Assembly (NCBI GenBank): GCA_004292605.1
Contig: RDXK01000108.1
Span: 1 to 33,293 of the forward strand
Length of the DNA stretch: 33,293 nucleotides
Source of the DNA: Bacteroidota bacterium
GTDB taxonomy: Bacteria; Bacteroidota; Bacteroidia; Chitinophagales; Chitinophagaceae
Direction of reading: 5' to 3'
Shown here: in pieces, positions 16,139 to 25,429 of the stretch
Position numbering within the stretch: the first letter of the stretch is position 1
How the letters are laid out: every line of letters starts with the position of its first letter
Notes under the pieces: generated by a model
Seen by the model: the letters and a program-made list of their open reading frames with translations, nothing else
What the model was told of the DNA's origin: nothing
The model's database searches: none
Position numbers and translations under genes: made by a program

Positions 16139-18749
16139 ATAAGGTTTTGAAAGCCTGTATTACCGCCGCCAAATCATTGGTTTTTTGTCCGCCTGCCGTA
16201 GCCAAGTTTTTATTTCCACCGCCACCGCCTTGTATCAATGGTGTTACTTTTTGCTTAATAAACTGAACAGCATCTGTACTAGTAGCCTGTATAAAAGCAT
16301 CTGTAAAGGCAGCCACTACAGTAGCTTTTCCATCTATAGCAGCGGCCAATACCACACTGGCTTGGTGATGAGCAGCTTGTAAACCGGCAGCCACTTTTTT
16401 TACTGCATCGGCACTGTTAGCACTAATTACGGCAGCAATAATGGGCTGTTGGTGAAGCGTTTCTATAGCGGCACTTAATTGCTGTACCGTGGAATTGATT
16501 TCCTTTTGTTCAAAACCTTCTAGCTTACGCTTGGCCTGGGTTAGCTCATCTTGCAATTGTTCTATGGCTTTTACAGGCTGGTTATTTTTTACCAATTGCT
16601 TTACCTGACTTAATTCTGCCAGTTGCTGGTTTACAAAAGCTTGGGCCGCTTTACCCACCATGGCTTCTAAACGGCGTACGCCAGCCGCTACAGCTGTTTC
16701 ATGGGTTATTTTACAAAAACCTAACTGGCCTGTAAAACCTACATGGGTACCGCCACAAAGTTCTACACTATAGTTTTCATCGGCTATTACTACCCGTACT
16801 ACATCGCCATATTTTTCGCCAAACAAGGCCATGGCGCCAAGGGCAAGAGCATCTTCCTTACTCATTTCCTTAATTACTACAGGAATATTGGCTTGTATTT
16901 TTTCGTTTACTATATCTTCTACTTGTTGTATTTCCTCGGCGGAAACTTTGGCAAAATGCGAAAAATCGAACCGCAATTGCTCATCGTTCACCAAGCTACC
17001 TTTTTGTGCCACATGGCTGCCTAATACCTGGCGTAAAGCCGCATGTAATAAGTGCGTAGCCGTATGGTGCATGCTAGTGCTTAACCTACGTGTAGCATGT
17101 ACTTTAGCTACAACGGGTGCATGTATGCTTGTAGGCAACTGCTGGGTAAAATGAATAAATAAATTGTTTTCCTTTTTTGTATTCAGCACTTCTATTTGTT
17201 CCGTACCAAAATCTAACACACCGGTATCCCCTACTTGACCACCACTTTCGGCATAAAATGGTGTAGCGCCCAACACTAACTGATAACTATCCTTTCCCTT
17301 GGCGGTTACTTTACGGTATTTTACCACATGAGTATGGCTTTGTAGCTGTGTGTAGCCCACAAAACTATTGGCACCATCGGGCTGCAACACCACCCAATCC
17401 TCAGCATCTACGGTGGTAGCGGCACGACTTCTATTTTTTTGCTGCTGCATTTCGGTTTCAAAACCTGGTTCATCCACCACCAAATTATTTTCTGCGGCAA
17501 TGAGTTTGGTTAAATCTACCGGAAAGCCATAGGTATCAAATAATTCAAAGGCAGTTTTACCCGCCAAAACACCATCTTTTGCCTCGGCCATGGCATCGTC
17601 TATCCGCTTCAAACCTTTATCTAGCGTACGTAAAAAGGCATCTTCCTCTTCTTTTACCACCTTTTTAATAAAATCTACCTGTGCTAGCACTTCAGGAAAC
17701 ACGTTTTCAAATTGTGTAGCTAATAAAGGTAGTAATTGGTGTAGCAATGGCTGTTTATACTGCAGGTAGGAGTAGTAGTACCTAACGGCCCTGCGTAATA
17801 TACGGCGTACCACATAGCCTGCACCTGTATTGCTAGGTAGCTGACCATCTGCAATGGTAAATGCAATGGTACGGATATGATCGGCTATTACCCTAAACGC
17901 AATGTCGGCCTTGCTTTGGCTAAAACCATACACTACGCCCACTGCTTTTTCAATGGCGGCAATGGTGCCCGTAAATACATCAGTATCGTAATTGCTTTTT
18001 TTATTTTGTAGCACACGTACAAGGCGTTCAAAACCCATACCTGTATCTACATGTTTATTGGGTAATTCCTCCAAGGAACCGTCTTTTTTTCTATTGTATT
18101 GAATAAATACATTGTTCCAAACTTCTATTACTTCTGGGTGATCTTTGTTTACCAATGTTCGGCCGGGTATGGCGGCTCTATCTTCATCGCTTCTTAAATC
18201 TACATGTATTTCACTACATGGGCCACAAGGGCCAGTATCGCCCATTTCCCAAAAATTATCTTTTTTGTTACCGTACACTATATGCTCATCGACTACTAAT
18301 TTTTTCCATTCTGCCAGAGCAATGGTGCTAGCGGGGATACCTTCCTTAGCGTCGCCTTCAAAAACAGTTACGTACAATCTATCCTTTGGTATTTTGTACA
18401 CTTCGGTTAATAATTCCCAACTCCATGCTATAGCTTCTGCTTTAAAATAATCGCCAAAGCTCCAATTGCCCAGCATTTCAAACATGGTGTGGTGATAATG
18501 ATCTACCCCTACTTCCTCTAAATCGTTGTGCTTGCCGCTTACTCGCAAACATTTTTGGGTATCTGCAATACGTGGATACGGACTTTGCTTTTCGCCCAAA
18601 AAGTATTCCTTAAACTGGTTCATACCTGCATTGGTAAACAATAAGGTAGGATCGTTTTTTACTACAATGGGCGCCGATGGTACAATTTGATGTCCTTTAG
18701 ACGCAAAAAAATCTAAAAACTGTTGACGTATTTCAGCACTTGTAAGCAT
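16137..18749 (-). CDS. alaS: Alanyl-tRNA synthetase
   Basis: 870 residues, normal for bacterial AlaRS. It charges tRNA-Ala in the cytoplasm. The class II catalytic core is at the N-terminus (SAPIVVKNDPTLLFTNAGMNQF, RIADTQKCLRVSGKHNDLEEVG, FEMLGNWSFGDYFK). The editing domain carries its metal ligands: HHTATH with His562 and His566, and CGGTHV with Cys665 and His669. A coiled-coil linker (about residues 710-770) leads to the C-Ala domain, ending in the glycine-rich loop IQGGGGGNKNLATAGG. All key motifs are intact. The start at 18749 fits the family. The gene is divergent from an M23 peptidase gene, a pairing I recall as common in relatives. Confidence 0.98.
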   Translation of the reverse strand: MLTSAEIRQQFLDFFASKGHQIVPSAPIVVKNDPTLLFTNAGMNQFKEYFLGEKQSPYPRIADTQKCLRVSGKHNDLEEVGVDHYHHTMFEMLGNWSFGDYFKAEAIAWSWELLTEVYKIPKDRLYVTVFEGDAKEGIPASTIALAEWKKLVVDEHIVYGNKKDNFWEMGDTGPCGPCSEIHVDLRSDEDRAAIPGRTLVNKDHPEVIEVWNNVFIQYNRKKDGSLEELPNKHVDTGMGFERLVRVLQNKKSNYDTDVFTGTIAAIEKAVGVVYGFSQSKADIAFRVIADHIRTIAFTIADGQLPSNTGAGYVVRRILRRAVRYYYSYLQYKQPLLHQLLPLLATQFENVFPEVLAQVDFIKKVVKEEEDAFLRTLDKGLKRIDDAMAEAKDGVLAGKTAFELFDTYGFPVDLTKLIAAENNLVVDEPGFETEMQQQKNRSRAATTVDAEDWVVLQPDGANSFVGYTQLQSHTHVVKYRKVTAKGKDSYQLVLGATPFYAESGGQVGDTGVLDFGTEQIEVLNTKKENNLFIHFTQQLPTSIHAPVVAKVHATRRLSTSMHHTATHLLHAALRQVLGSHVAQKGSLVNDEQLRFDFSHFAKVSAEEIQQVEDIVNEKIQANIPVVIKEMSKEDALALGAMALFGEKYGDVVRVVIADENYSVELCGGTHVGFTGQLGFCKITHETAVAAGVRRLEAMVGKAAQAFVNQQLAELSQVKQLVKNNQPVKAIEQLQDELTQAKRKLEGFEQKEINSTVQQLSAAIETLHQQPIIAAVISANSADAVKKVAAGLQAAHHQASVVLAAAIDGKATVVAAFTDAFIQATSTDAVQFIKQKVTPLIQGGGGGNKNLATAGGQKTNDLAAVIQAFKTL

Positions 18750-18771
18750 ATAGTTTGCTCAATTTTAATCG

Positions 18772-18801
18772 TTTGTAATGTAGGCGGTACTGTTATCTTT
18801 G
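18772..18801 (+). promoter_or_regulatory. Promoter of the M23 peptidase gene
   Basis: TTTG (18772-18775), an 18-base spacer, then TATCTTTG (18794-18801): a near-ideal Bacteroidota housekeeping promoter. Transcription would start near 18806, giving a leader of about 68 bases. It points toward, and transcribes through, the alaS promoter. Confidence 0.65.
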
Positions 18802-18820
18802 TTTTTTCCGCTTTGGTGTG

Positions 18821-18848
18821 CAAAGGTAATAGGTTAGCTGAAACACAA
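18821..18848 (-). promoter_or_regulatory. Promoter of alaS
   Basis: On the minus strand TTG (18848-18846), a 17-base spacer, then TACCTTTG (18828-18821). Transcription would start near 18816, a leader of about 67 bases. It lies beyond the M23 promoter, so the two promoters face each other and the 5' ends of the two transcripts would overlap by roughly 10 bases. Confidence 0.6.
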
Positions 18849-18873
18849 CTTACCACAGCGAAAACGATTTGGC

Positions 18874-19845
18874 ATGAAGAAAATAAAATATTTCTACAAT
18901 ACACATACCCTACGATATGAGAAGCTGGTAACGCCCTTACGGGTAAAGCTTTTGCGTGTTTTTGGGTTTATAGCTGCTGCCTTGGTTACGGCGGTAGGAA
19001 TTGTGGCCATAGCGTTTCAATACATTGAAAGCCCCAAAGAAAAATTACTTACCCAGCAAAATGCCGATTATAAAAGAAACTACGATGTTTTAGAACGCCG
19101 ACTAACCGAGCTAGAACAGCAAATGGATGAACTGGAAAAGCGAGATAATGATGTATACCGCAGCATTTTTGAGGCGGACCCTGTGCCCGATAGTGCCCGA
19201 GTGAAAGCTATGGAACGCAACAAGGAATTGGCCATGATAAATACCCTAAGCGAAAACGAATTATTAACGGGTATGACTGCACAATTAAATACCCTTAGCA
19301 AACGCTTAGCCTACCAGCAAAAAAGCTATGGAGAACTAGCACAAATGGTAAAGGGAAAAGAAAAATTATTAGCGGCTATACCTGCTATACAACCCGTAAG
19401 CAACAAGGATTTAGATAGAATAGCTAGTGGCTTTGGTTACCGTATAGACCCTGTGTACAAAATTACCAAATTTCATGCGGGGCTCGATTTTACGGCACCA
19501 CAAGGCACACCTATTTATGCCACTGCCGATGGGCGGGTAACCACCGCAGGCAACCAAGGAAACGGCTACGGAAACCATGTGGTAATCAATCATGGCTATG
19601 GCTATGAAACCCTGTACGGCCATATGTACCGTATAAAAACTAGGGGCGGCCAAACGGTGAAACGTGGTGAGGTGATAGGCTATGTAGGTAGTACCGGAAA
19701 AAGTACAGGGCCCCACTGCCACTACGAGGTACATAAGAATGGTAAACCCGTGGATCCGATCTACTTTTTTTACAACGATTTATCGCCAGAGCAGTTTGAT
19801 AGATTGTTAAAACTTGCGGCCGCCGGCAACCAAAGTTTAGATTAA
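18874..19845 (+). CDS. Membrane-anchored M23-family peptidoglycan endopeptidase
   Basis: 323 residues. A short basic cytoplasmic N-terminus is followed by one membrane segment (about residues 30-50, VFGFIAAALVTAVGIVAIAF), then a coiled coil (about 60-95) and a C-terminal LytM/M23 domain (about 185-300). Zinc ligands are intact: His201 and Asp205 in HAGLD, His281 and His283 in HCHYEVHKNG. GYRIDPVYKITKFHAGLDF and YGHMYRI are typical family blocks. It should cleave peptide cross-links of the cell wall in the periplasm, or act as an activator-type LytM factor; intact ligands favour an enzyme. It is transcribed divergently from alaS, and is followed 82 bases later by a CAP-domain gene. Confidence 0.95.
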   Translation: MKKIKYFYNTHTLRYEKLVTPLRVKLLRVFGFIAAALVTAVGIVAIAFQYIESPKEKLLTQQNADYKRNYDVLERRLTELEQQMDELEKRDNDVYRSIFEADPVPDSARVKAMERNKELAMINTLSENELLTGMTAQLNTLSKRLAYQQKSYGELAQMVKGKEKLLAAIPAIQPVSNKDLDRIASGFGYRIDPVYKITKFHAGLDFTAPQGTPIYATADGRVTTAGNQGNGYGNHVVINHGYGYETLYGHMYRIKTRGGQTVKRGEVIGYVGSTGKSTGPHCHYEVHKNGKPVDPIYFFYNDLSPEQFDRLLKLAAAGNQSLD

Positions 19846-19927
19846 CAAAAAATAGAATTCACATTACATTAGCAAAGCCTAATATACCATTGGCAAGGTT
19901 TATGCGTTTAGCTAACAAAACAAAACT

Positions 19928-20422
19928 ATGCGGTGCAGTTTTTTTATAGTGATGATAGCCATTTGCTGTGGCATCAACAGCGCTAGTATGGCACAGCCGA
20001 GTGCCGCTGGTAATAATAAGTTGGTTACGGAAAAAAGCCAAGCCGAGGAAATAGAAGCTGCCATAGTACAATACACCAATGCCTACCGACAGCAGCGTGG
20101 CTTACCAGCGTTTATACAAATTACCTCACTAAACAAGTTTGCAAGAGAACATTCTGCTGCTATGGCTGCGGAAGAAAAAATTAGTCACGACGATTTTGAG
20201 AATCGTGTAAAAGCCGTGTATGCCTACGCCAACAAACCTATCAAAGGCGGTGCGGAAAATGTAGCAATGGGCTATTTAACCGCTGAAGAAGTAGTAAATG
20301 GATGGATAAAAAGTCCGGGGCACCATAAAAATTTACTATCCAATCATACTCATTTACTTGTGGGTGTACAGCTGGCGGATAATGGTAACTGGTATTTTAC
20401 ACAAATATTTATAACGTTGTAG
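19928..20422 (+). CDS. Secreted CAP-domain (SCP/YkwD-like) protein
   Basis: 164 residues with a signal peptide (cleavage near MAQ, residue 23). The CAP fold covers about residues 40-164. Conserved cavity residues are present: His75 in REHSAAMA, Glu110 in GAENVAMG, His132 in WIKSPGHHKNLL, and the final VGVQLADNGNWYFTQIF strand. Bacterial CAP proteins of this type (CAP/SCP-PR1, YkwD) are extracellular or periplasmic; their biochemical role is poorly known. It follows the M23 gene on the same strand and is closed by a strong terminator, so the two may be cotranscribed envelope genes. Confidence 0.93.
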   Translation: MRCSFFIVMIAICCGINSASMAQPSAAGNNKLVTEKSQAEEIEAAIVQYTNAYRQQRGLPAFIQITSLNKFAREHSAAMAAEEKISHDDFENRVKAVYAYANKPIKGGAENVAMGYLTAEEVVNGWIKSPGHHKNLLSNHTHLLVGVQLADNGNWYFTQIFITL

Positions 20423-20460
20423 ACTTGTATAAAATTTCAATGTTCGTAATGCTATAATAC

Positions 20461-20493
20461 AAAAAAGCTGCTCAGTATTGAGCAGCTTTTTTT
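20461..20493. terminator. Bidirectional intrinsic terminator
   Basis: A perfect 8-bp stem (GCTGCTCA 20467-20474, TGAGCAGC 20479-20486, loop GTAT) with A6 before and T7 after. It lies between the convergent CAP gene (stop 20422) and the permease gene (stop 20526) and works in both directions. Confidence 0.92.
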
Positions 20494-20525
20494 ACAGGAG
20501 ATGTTCTAGCAAGAGAACAACCCAC

Positions 20526-21986
20526 TTATTTTGAATTATTGAGTTTGCTGTGGTGGCGGCTGTAAGCAAAGTAAATAAGCACACCTATTACCAACCATGC
20601 ACCCGACAACTGAATGGCATGCAGATTTAATTTCGACATTAGGTAAATGTTTATTACTATACCCAAAGTAGCAATAAGTGGCAAAGCTGGAACTTTAAAA
20701 CTACGTGGTGTATTTGGTTCTCTTACGCGTAATAACCACACGGCTATACACACCATAGTAAATGCAAATAAAGTTCCAAAACTTGTCATATCGGCTAAGG
20801 TAGCTATGGGCGTAAACCCGGCCACTATAGCCACTATTACACCAATTAAAATATTGCTCTTATAAGGTGTTTTGTTTTTAGGGTGCAAATCGCTAAACAT
20901 TTTCGGAATCAATCCGTCTTTACTCATTCCCATAAAAATTCTCGACTGGCCCAAAAGCATTACCATCATTACCGATACCAAACCTACCGTAGCGGCCACG
21001 GTAATTATAAATACCGCCCAAGGCATACCTGCTAAATCGAAGGCAGCGGCCACGGGTGCTTTTATAGCGTCCGGATATTTTCCTGTAGGATTAAAATCGG
21101 CATAATTCATCATACCAGTTAATACCAAGGAAACTAATATGTAAAGAACTGTACAAACCAGTAACGATGCCACAATAGCAAACGGAACATCTTTTTTAGG
21201 ATTAATGGCTTCACCCGCTTGGGTAGAAACAGCATCAAAACCTACATAGGCAAAAAATATGGCAGCAGCACCAGATACTACGCCACCCCAACCGTAAGCG
21301 GTATGACTTTCACCGTTGTTTACCACGGTAGCTACTTCTGGAACAAATGGTGTCCAGTTAGCTACGTTTATGAAAAATGCACCAGCTATAATTACAAACA
21401 ATACCGCTGCCACTTTTAACAATACAATCAAGTTGTTAGCCTTTGCCGCTTCCTTGGTTCCTTTTACTAATAATGCCGTGATTAACAATACAATGATGGT
21501 GGCAGGTAAATTCATAGAAAAACCTTCGCCTGTATAACTTTTAGGATCCTGCGTTAAATAAGCAGGCAAATGCAAATTGAATAAATGAAGTAGCTTATTA
21601 AAATAACCACTCCAGCTTACGGCTACCGTCATGGAACCCATTGCATATTCTAATATTAACCCCCAACCAATGATCCAAGCAAAAACTTCACCAATGGTGC
21701 CATAAGCATAAGCGTAAGCTGAACCTTCCACAGGTATCATACTTGCAAACTCCGAATAGCAAAGGGCAGCAAATACACAAGCAATACCAGCTATTACAAA
21801 GGATAGTGCCAAAGCAGGCCCTGCATGAAAATACGCACCTGTACCGGTGAGTACAAAAATACCCCCTCCAATAATTGCCCCTATACCAATAGCTGTTAAA
21901 CTCCATTTGCCCAAAACACGTTTCATTTCGCTCTTCTTCATGTCTTCCTCGAAAGCACTGAGCGGCTTCTTGATAAATAAACTCAT
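20526..21986 (-). CDS. APC-superfamily amino-acid permease (CAT/YfnA type)
   Basis: 486 residues from the ATG at 21986. An in-frame extension to 22043 would add 19 residues of non-family sequence; MSLFIKKPLSAFEEDMKKSEMKRVLG is the usual start for these transporters. About 12 membrane segments. Signature blocks: GIGAIIGGGIFVLTGTGAY in segment 1 (the unwound substrate-binding helix), CYSEFASMIPVEGSAYAYAYGTIGE, and FFAYVGFDAVSTQAGEAINPKKDVP. This matches the cationic amino acid transporter subfamily; the substrate specificity is uncertain. It sits in the inner membrane. It is divergent from the symporter gene (128 bases between starts). Confidence 0.93.
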   Translation of the reverse strand: MSLFIKKPLSAFEEDMKKSEMKRVLGKWSLTAIGIGAIIGGGIFVLTGTGAYFHAGPALALSFVIAGIACVFAALCYSEFASMIPVEGSAYAYAYGTIGEVFAWIIGWGLILEYAMGSMTVAVSWSGYFNKLLHLFNLHLPAYLTQDPKSYTGEGFSMNLPATIIVLLITALLVKGTKEAAKANNLIVLLKVAAVLFVIIAGAFFINVANWTPFVPEVATVVNNGESHTAYGWGGVVSGAAAIFFAYVGFDAVSTQAGEAINPKKDVPFAIVASLLVCTVLYILVSLVLTGMMNYADFNPTGKYPDAIKAPVAAAFDLAGMPWAVFIITVAATVGLVSVMMVMLLGQSRIFMGMSKDGLIPKMFSDLHPKNKTPYKSNILIGVIVAIVAGFTPIATLADMTSFGTLFAFTMVCIAVWLLRVREPNTPRSFKVPALPLIATLGIVINIYLMSKLNLHAIQLSGAWLVIGVLIYFAYSRHHSKLNNSK

Positions 21987-22114
21987 ACTGTATGTTATGA
22001 AAATGTTAGGGGTGAAAATTACAAATAAAACGTTTGTGCCCACACAAAACTTTTAACCCGCCAAACACTAATGCGTAATGTGCTATATTGCAAACCTTAT
22101 ACGATATAGGTTAT

Positions 22115-23386
22115 ATGACAAGTACTACCAGCGCCACTGGCAAAAACAAACTTACTCTATACATTCTATTAGCTATGCTATTAGGGGTTATTGTAGGCTA
22201 TATTATTCACCTTCAAAGTGGTGCAGAACAAATACAAAAATTTGCTACTAACATAAAAGTATTAACCACCATTTTTCTAAGGTTGGTACAAATGATTATA
22301 GCACCGCTGGTATTTTGTACGCTGGTAGTAGGTATAGCCAAACTAGGCGATTTAAAAACCGTTGGTCGTGTGGGTGGTAAGGCTTTACTATGGTTTATGA
22401 GTGCCTCTTTATTCAGCTTAAGTTTAGGCCTTGTACTAGTAAATATTTTAAAACCAGGTGCCGGCATTAGTTTGCAAAATGCCGATGTAAATGGTGTGCA
22501 GGATATTATGGGTAAAACCCAAGGCTTTAGTTTTCAAAAATTTATAGAACACCTTTTTCCAAAAAGTGTGTTTGAAGCCATGGCCACTAATGAAATTTTA
22601 CAAATTGTAGTTTTCAGTATTTTCTTTGGTGTGGCTACCGCCGCCCTGGGCGATACTGGTAAGATAATTGTAAAAGCACTAGATGCTGCCGCCCATATTA
22701 TTTTAAAAATGGTAGGCTATGTAATGAACTTTGCACCGCTAGGTGTGTTCGGTGCCATTGCGGCCGTTATAGCCGTGAAAGGATTAGAAGTATTCAAATT
22801 TTACGGTGTTTATTTGGCGGAGTTTATAGCTGCCATTGCTGTATTATGGGTAATACTTTTAGGCGTAGGATATTTAATATTAGGCAATAGGTTGTTTGCT
22901 TTAATGAAAAGAATTGGTCAGCCCATACTCATTGCATTTAGTACCACTAGCAGTGAAGCCGTGTTCCCCAAACTATCGCAAGAATTAGAAAATTTTGGCT
23001 GTAAGGATAAAATTGTAAGCTTTATACTTCCACTGGGCTACAGCTTTAATTTAGATGGTAGTATGATGTATATGACCTTTGCTAGCCTAGCCATAGCACA
23101 GGCCTATGGTATACAGTTAGATGTGGGTACCCAAATAACCATGCTTTTAGTGTTAATGCTCACTAGTAAAGGTATAGCAGGTGTGCCACGTGCTAGCTTA
23201 GTAGTAGTAACCGCAACTTGTGCAATGTTTAACATTCCACCTGAAGGTATTGCCCTTATTTTGCCCATCGATCATTTTTGCGATATGTTTCGCAGTGCCA
23301 CCAATGTAGTGGGCAATGCCCTTGCCACCACCGTGGTAAGCAAGTGGGAAGGCGAACTGGCCGCAGAAAAAGTAGAACTCAATTAA
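22115..23386 (+). CDS. Dicarboxylate/amino acid:cation symporter (DAACS/SDF family)
   Basis: 423 residues from the ATG at 22115; an upstream in-frame TTG at 22088 is less likely. Family features: eight-helix layout, FLRLVQMIIAPLVFCTLVVGIAKLGD near the N-terminus, the serine-rich re-entrant loop STTSSEAVFPKLSQE, the LGYSFNLDGSMMYMTFASLAIAQ helix, and the last block PIDHFCDMFRSATNVVGNALA. These are the glutamate/aspartate/C4-dicarboxylate transporter hallmarks, so it should import an acidic amino acid or dicarboxylate with Na+ or H+. Just 12 bases separate it from the DedA gene, so the two are probably cotranscribed. Confidence 0.95.
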   Translation: MTSTTSATGKNKLTLYILLAMLLGVIVGYIIHLQSGAEQIQKFATNIKVLTTIFLRLVQMIIAPLVFCTLVVGIAKLGDLKTVGRVGGKALLWFMSASLFSLSLGLVLVNILKPGAGISLQNADVNGVQDIMGKTQGFSFQKFIEHLFPKSVFEAMATNEILQIVVFSIFFGVATAALGDTGKIIVKALDAAAHIILKMVGYVMNFAPLGVFGAIAAVIAVKGLEVFKFYGVYLAEFIAAIAVLWVILLGVGYLILGNRLFALMKRIGQPILIAFSTTSSEAVFPKLSQELENFGCKDKIVSFILPLGYSFNLDGSMMYMTFASLAIAQAYGIQLDVGTQITMLLVLMLTSKGIAGVPRASLVVVTATCAMFNIPPEGIALILPIDHFCDMFRSATNVVGNALATTVVSKWEGELAAEKVELN

Positions 23387-23398
23387 TTTCAAATAATT

Positions 23399-24106
23399 AT
23401 GCTTAGTAGCTTGTTGCTCGATTTTCAGTTTACGCAACTTTTAAATCCACAATTCTATATCGAAAATGGTGGATTATGGCTTTTGTTGTTGGTAGTTTTT
23501 GCCGAAACAGGTTTGTTTGTGGGTTTCTTTTTACCGGGTGATAGTTTGCTTTTTATAGCGGGTATTTATAGCAGCGAATTAATAGAAGCCTATATACCCA
23601 CAGGCAATGAATACCTTGATTTGCTACTGCTGATGATATTAATAACAGCCGCAGGTATTTTAGGTAACTGGGTGGGCTACACTTTTGGTCGTAAAATAGG
23701 ACCAACCATGTTTGGCTGGAACGACAATTTATTGTTCAAAAAGAAATACCTGATTCAAGCACAGGAATTTTATGAAAAACACGGTGCCGGTGCTATAGTA
23801 ATAGCCCGTTTTTTACCCATCATACGCACTTTTGCTCCTATCATTGCGGGCATCGTACAAATGAATCGTTCCCGGTTTGCGGTGTACAATATTGTAGGCT
23901 GTATAGCTTGGGTAAGTAGCATGCTAGTAGGTGGCCATTTTTTGCAAAAAGTAATTTTGGCACAGTTTGGATTCGATTTAAAATCGCATCTAGAAATTAT
24001 TGTTTTAGGTATCGTATTGGTTACTACCACACCCGTAGTACTACAAATAATTAAAGGCAATAGAAAACATAAAGATGCCCCCACTAACAACCCAACCCAA
24101 CCCTAA
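23399..24106 (+). CDS. DedA-family (SNARE-associated) membrane protein
   Basis: 235 residues, usual for DedA. Motifs: FAETGLFVGFFLPGDSLLFIAG near residues 35-57, GNWVGYTFGRKIG, and IARFLPIIRTFAPIIAG, the conserved amphipathic block with its two essential arginines. DedA proteins are inner-membrane proteins linked to undecaprenyl-phosphate or phospholipid recycling and proton-motive-force maintenance. The C-terminal tail is a hydrophilic Asn/Pro-rich end whose DNA overlaps the start of the MFS gene by 32 bases. It lies 12 bases after the symporter gene. Confidence 0.94.
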   Translation: MLSSLLLDFQFTQLLNPQFYIENGGLWLLLLVVFAETGLFVGFFLPGDSLLFIAGIYSSELIEAYIPTGNEYLDLLLLMILITAAGILGNWVGYTFGRKIGPTMFGWNDNLLFKKKYLIQAQEFYEKHGAGAIVIARFLPIIRTFAPIIAGIVQMNRSRFAVYNIVGCIAWVSSMLVGGHFLQKVILAQFGFDLKSHLEIIVLGIVLVTTTPVVLQIIKGNRKHKDAPTNNPTQP

Positions 24107-25328
24107 TACACGGTTATTTTCTATACCGTTATTGGTAGCTGCTTTAGGATACTTTGTAGATGTGTACGATTTGTTGCTTTTCAGCATCATACGCAAGCCA
24201 AGTTTAGAATCGCTTGGGCTCAATGCAGAGCAGGTACTTACACAAGGTGAGCATATTATTAGTTTGCAAATGATAGGCCTATTAATAGGCGGTGTTTTAT
24301 GGGGCGTAATTGGCGATAAAAAAGGCCGTTTAAGTGTGCTTTTTGGTTCCATATTATTATACTCATTGGCCAATATTGCCAATGGTTTTGTACAAACAGT
24401 AGAGCAATACGCTTGGATACGTTTTGTAGCAGGCATAGGGCTTGCCGGCGAATTAGGAGCAGGCATTACCCTTGTTAGCGAAATAGCCCCGAAGGAAAAA
24501 AGAGGTATCGCCACGAGTTTGGTGGCCGGCATAGGTTTATCGGGTGCTGTACTGGCCTACTTTTGTAAAGAATTTTTTGAAAGCTGGCGTACTTGCTACT
24601 TTATAGGTGGTGGTTTAGGACTAGCCTTGCTGTTTTTACGCATTCAAGTTTTTGAAAGTGCCTTGTACAAAAAAATGCAACATACTAATGTGGCCAAAGG
24701 CAATGTTTTTCAACTATTTAATACCCCTAAACGACTGAAAAAATACTTATTGAGCGTGGCCATTGGTTTACCTACTTGGTATGTAATAGGTGTATTGGTA
24801 ACCTTTAGTGCAGAATTTGCCGAACGCTTTGGCATTATAGATAAAGTAGATAGTGGACGTGCCGTAATGTTTGCTTATTTGGCTATTGCCATTGGCGATA
24901 TTGCTATTGGTTTTGTAAGTCAATCGCTCCGCAGCCGGCGTAAAGCACTGTTTGTTTTCTACGGAATTACTATCCTATTCATTGGTTTATTTTTTTCGCA
25001 GTTATATGGCGGTACCGCCGGGCAGCTATACGCTGTGTGTGCAGGTTTAGGCTTTGGAACAGGTTTTTGGGCCATATTTGTAACAATGGGGGCAGAGCAA
25101 TACGGTACCAATATTAGAGCCACCGCTGCTACCACAATACCCAATATGGTGAGGGGTTTATTAAGTGTATTTATATTGCCTTTGTTCCAGTTATTACGCG
25201 GTGCTAATAAGGAACATTTTGTACAAGGAGCCATCATTACTGGCGTAATAGTAATGGCTATTTCCTGTACAGCGGCCTACCTTATAGAGGAAACTTTTGG
25301 TAAGGATATGAATTTTATAGAAGAGTAG
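24075..25328 (+). CDS. Major facilitator superfamily transporter
   Basis: 417 residues with about 12 membrane segments. The loop between helices 2 and 3 carries the MFS signature GVIGDKKGRLSVLFG. LAGELGAGITLVSEIAPKEKRGIATS follows in helices 4-5, as in the sugar/organic-acid porter branch. Substrate unknown. The ATG at 24075 lies inside the end of the DedA gene (32-base overlap); the next in-frame Met is far inside the protein, and helix 1 begins at about residue 13, so this start is sound. The overlap suggests translational coupling to dedA, in an operon that begins with the symporter. Confidence 0.92.
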   Translation: MPPLTTQPNPNTRLFSIPLLVAALGYFVDVYDLLLFSIIRKPSLESLGLNAEQVLTQGEHIISLQMIGLLIGGVLWGVIGDKKGRLSVLFGSILLYSLANIANGFVQTVEQYAWIRFVAGIGLAGELGAGITLVSEIAPKEKRGIATSLVAGIGLSGAVLAYFCKEFFESWRTCYFIGGGLGLALLFLRIQVFESALYKKMQHTNVAKGNVFQLFNTPKRLKKYLLSVAIGLPTWYVIGVLVTFSAEFAERFGIIDKVDSGRAVMFAYLAIAIGDIAIGFVSQSLRSRRKALFVFYGITILFIGLFFSQLYGGTAGQLYAVCAGLGFGTGFWAIFVTMGAEQYGTNIRATAATTIPNMVRGLLSVFILPLFQLLRGANKEHFVQGAIITGVIVMAISCTAAYLIEETFGKDMNFIEE

Positions 25329-25429
25329 CTACCCACTACGCTTCCCACTTAAACGCTATACCACCCATTAGTACTTTTACCAAAGCAATACTTGTAAAAA
25401 CCAACTAACATTACAAAAAACAGTGCCAT

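Noticed and set aside
15961-16266. 101-codon plus-strand frame after the beta-barrel gene
   Set aside because: It overlaps the 3' end of alaS and runs through a strong terminator; the only start is a GTG-type codon and the sequence has no domain.
24041-24532. 163-codon minus-strand frame opposite dedA and the MFS gene
   Set aside because: It is fully antisense to two well-supported transporter genes and shows no family features.
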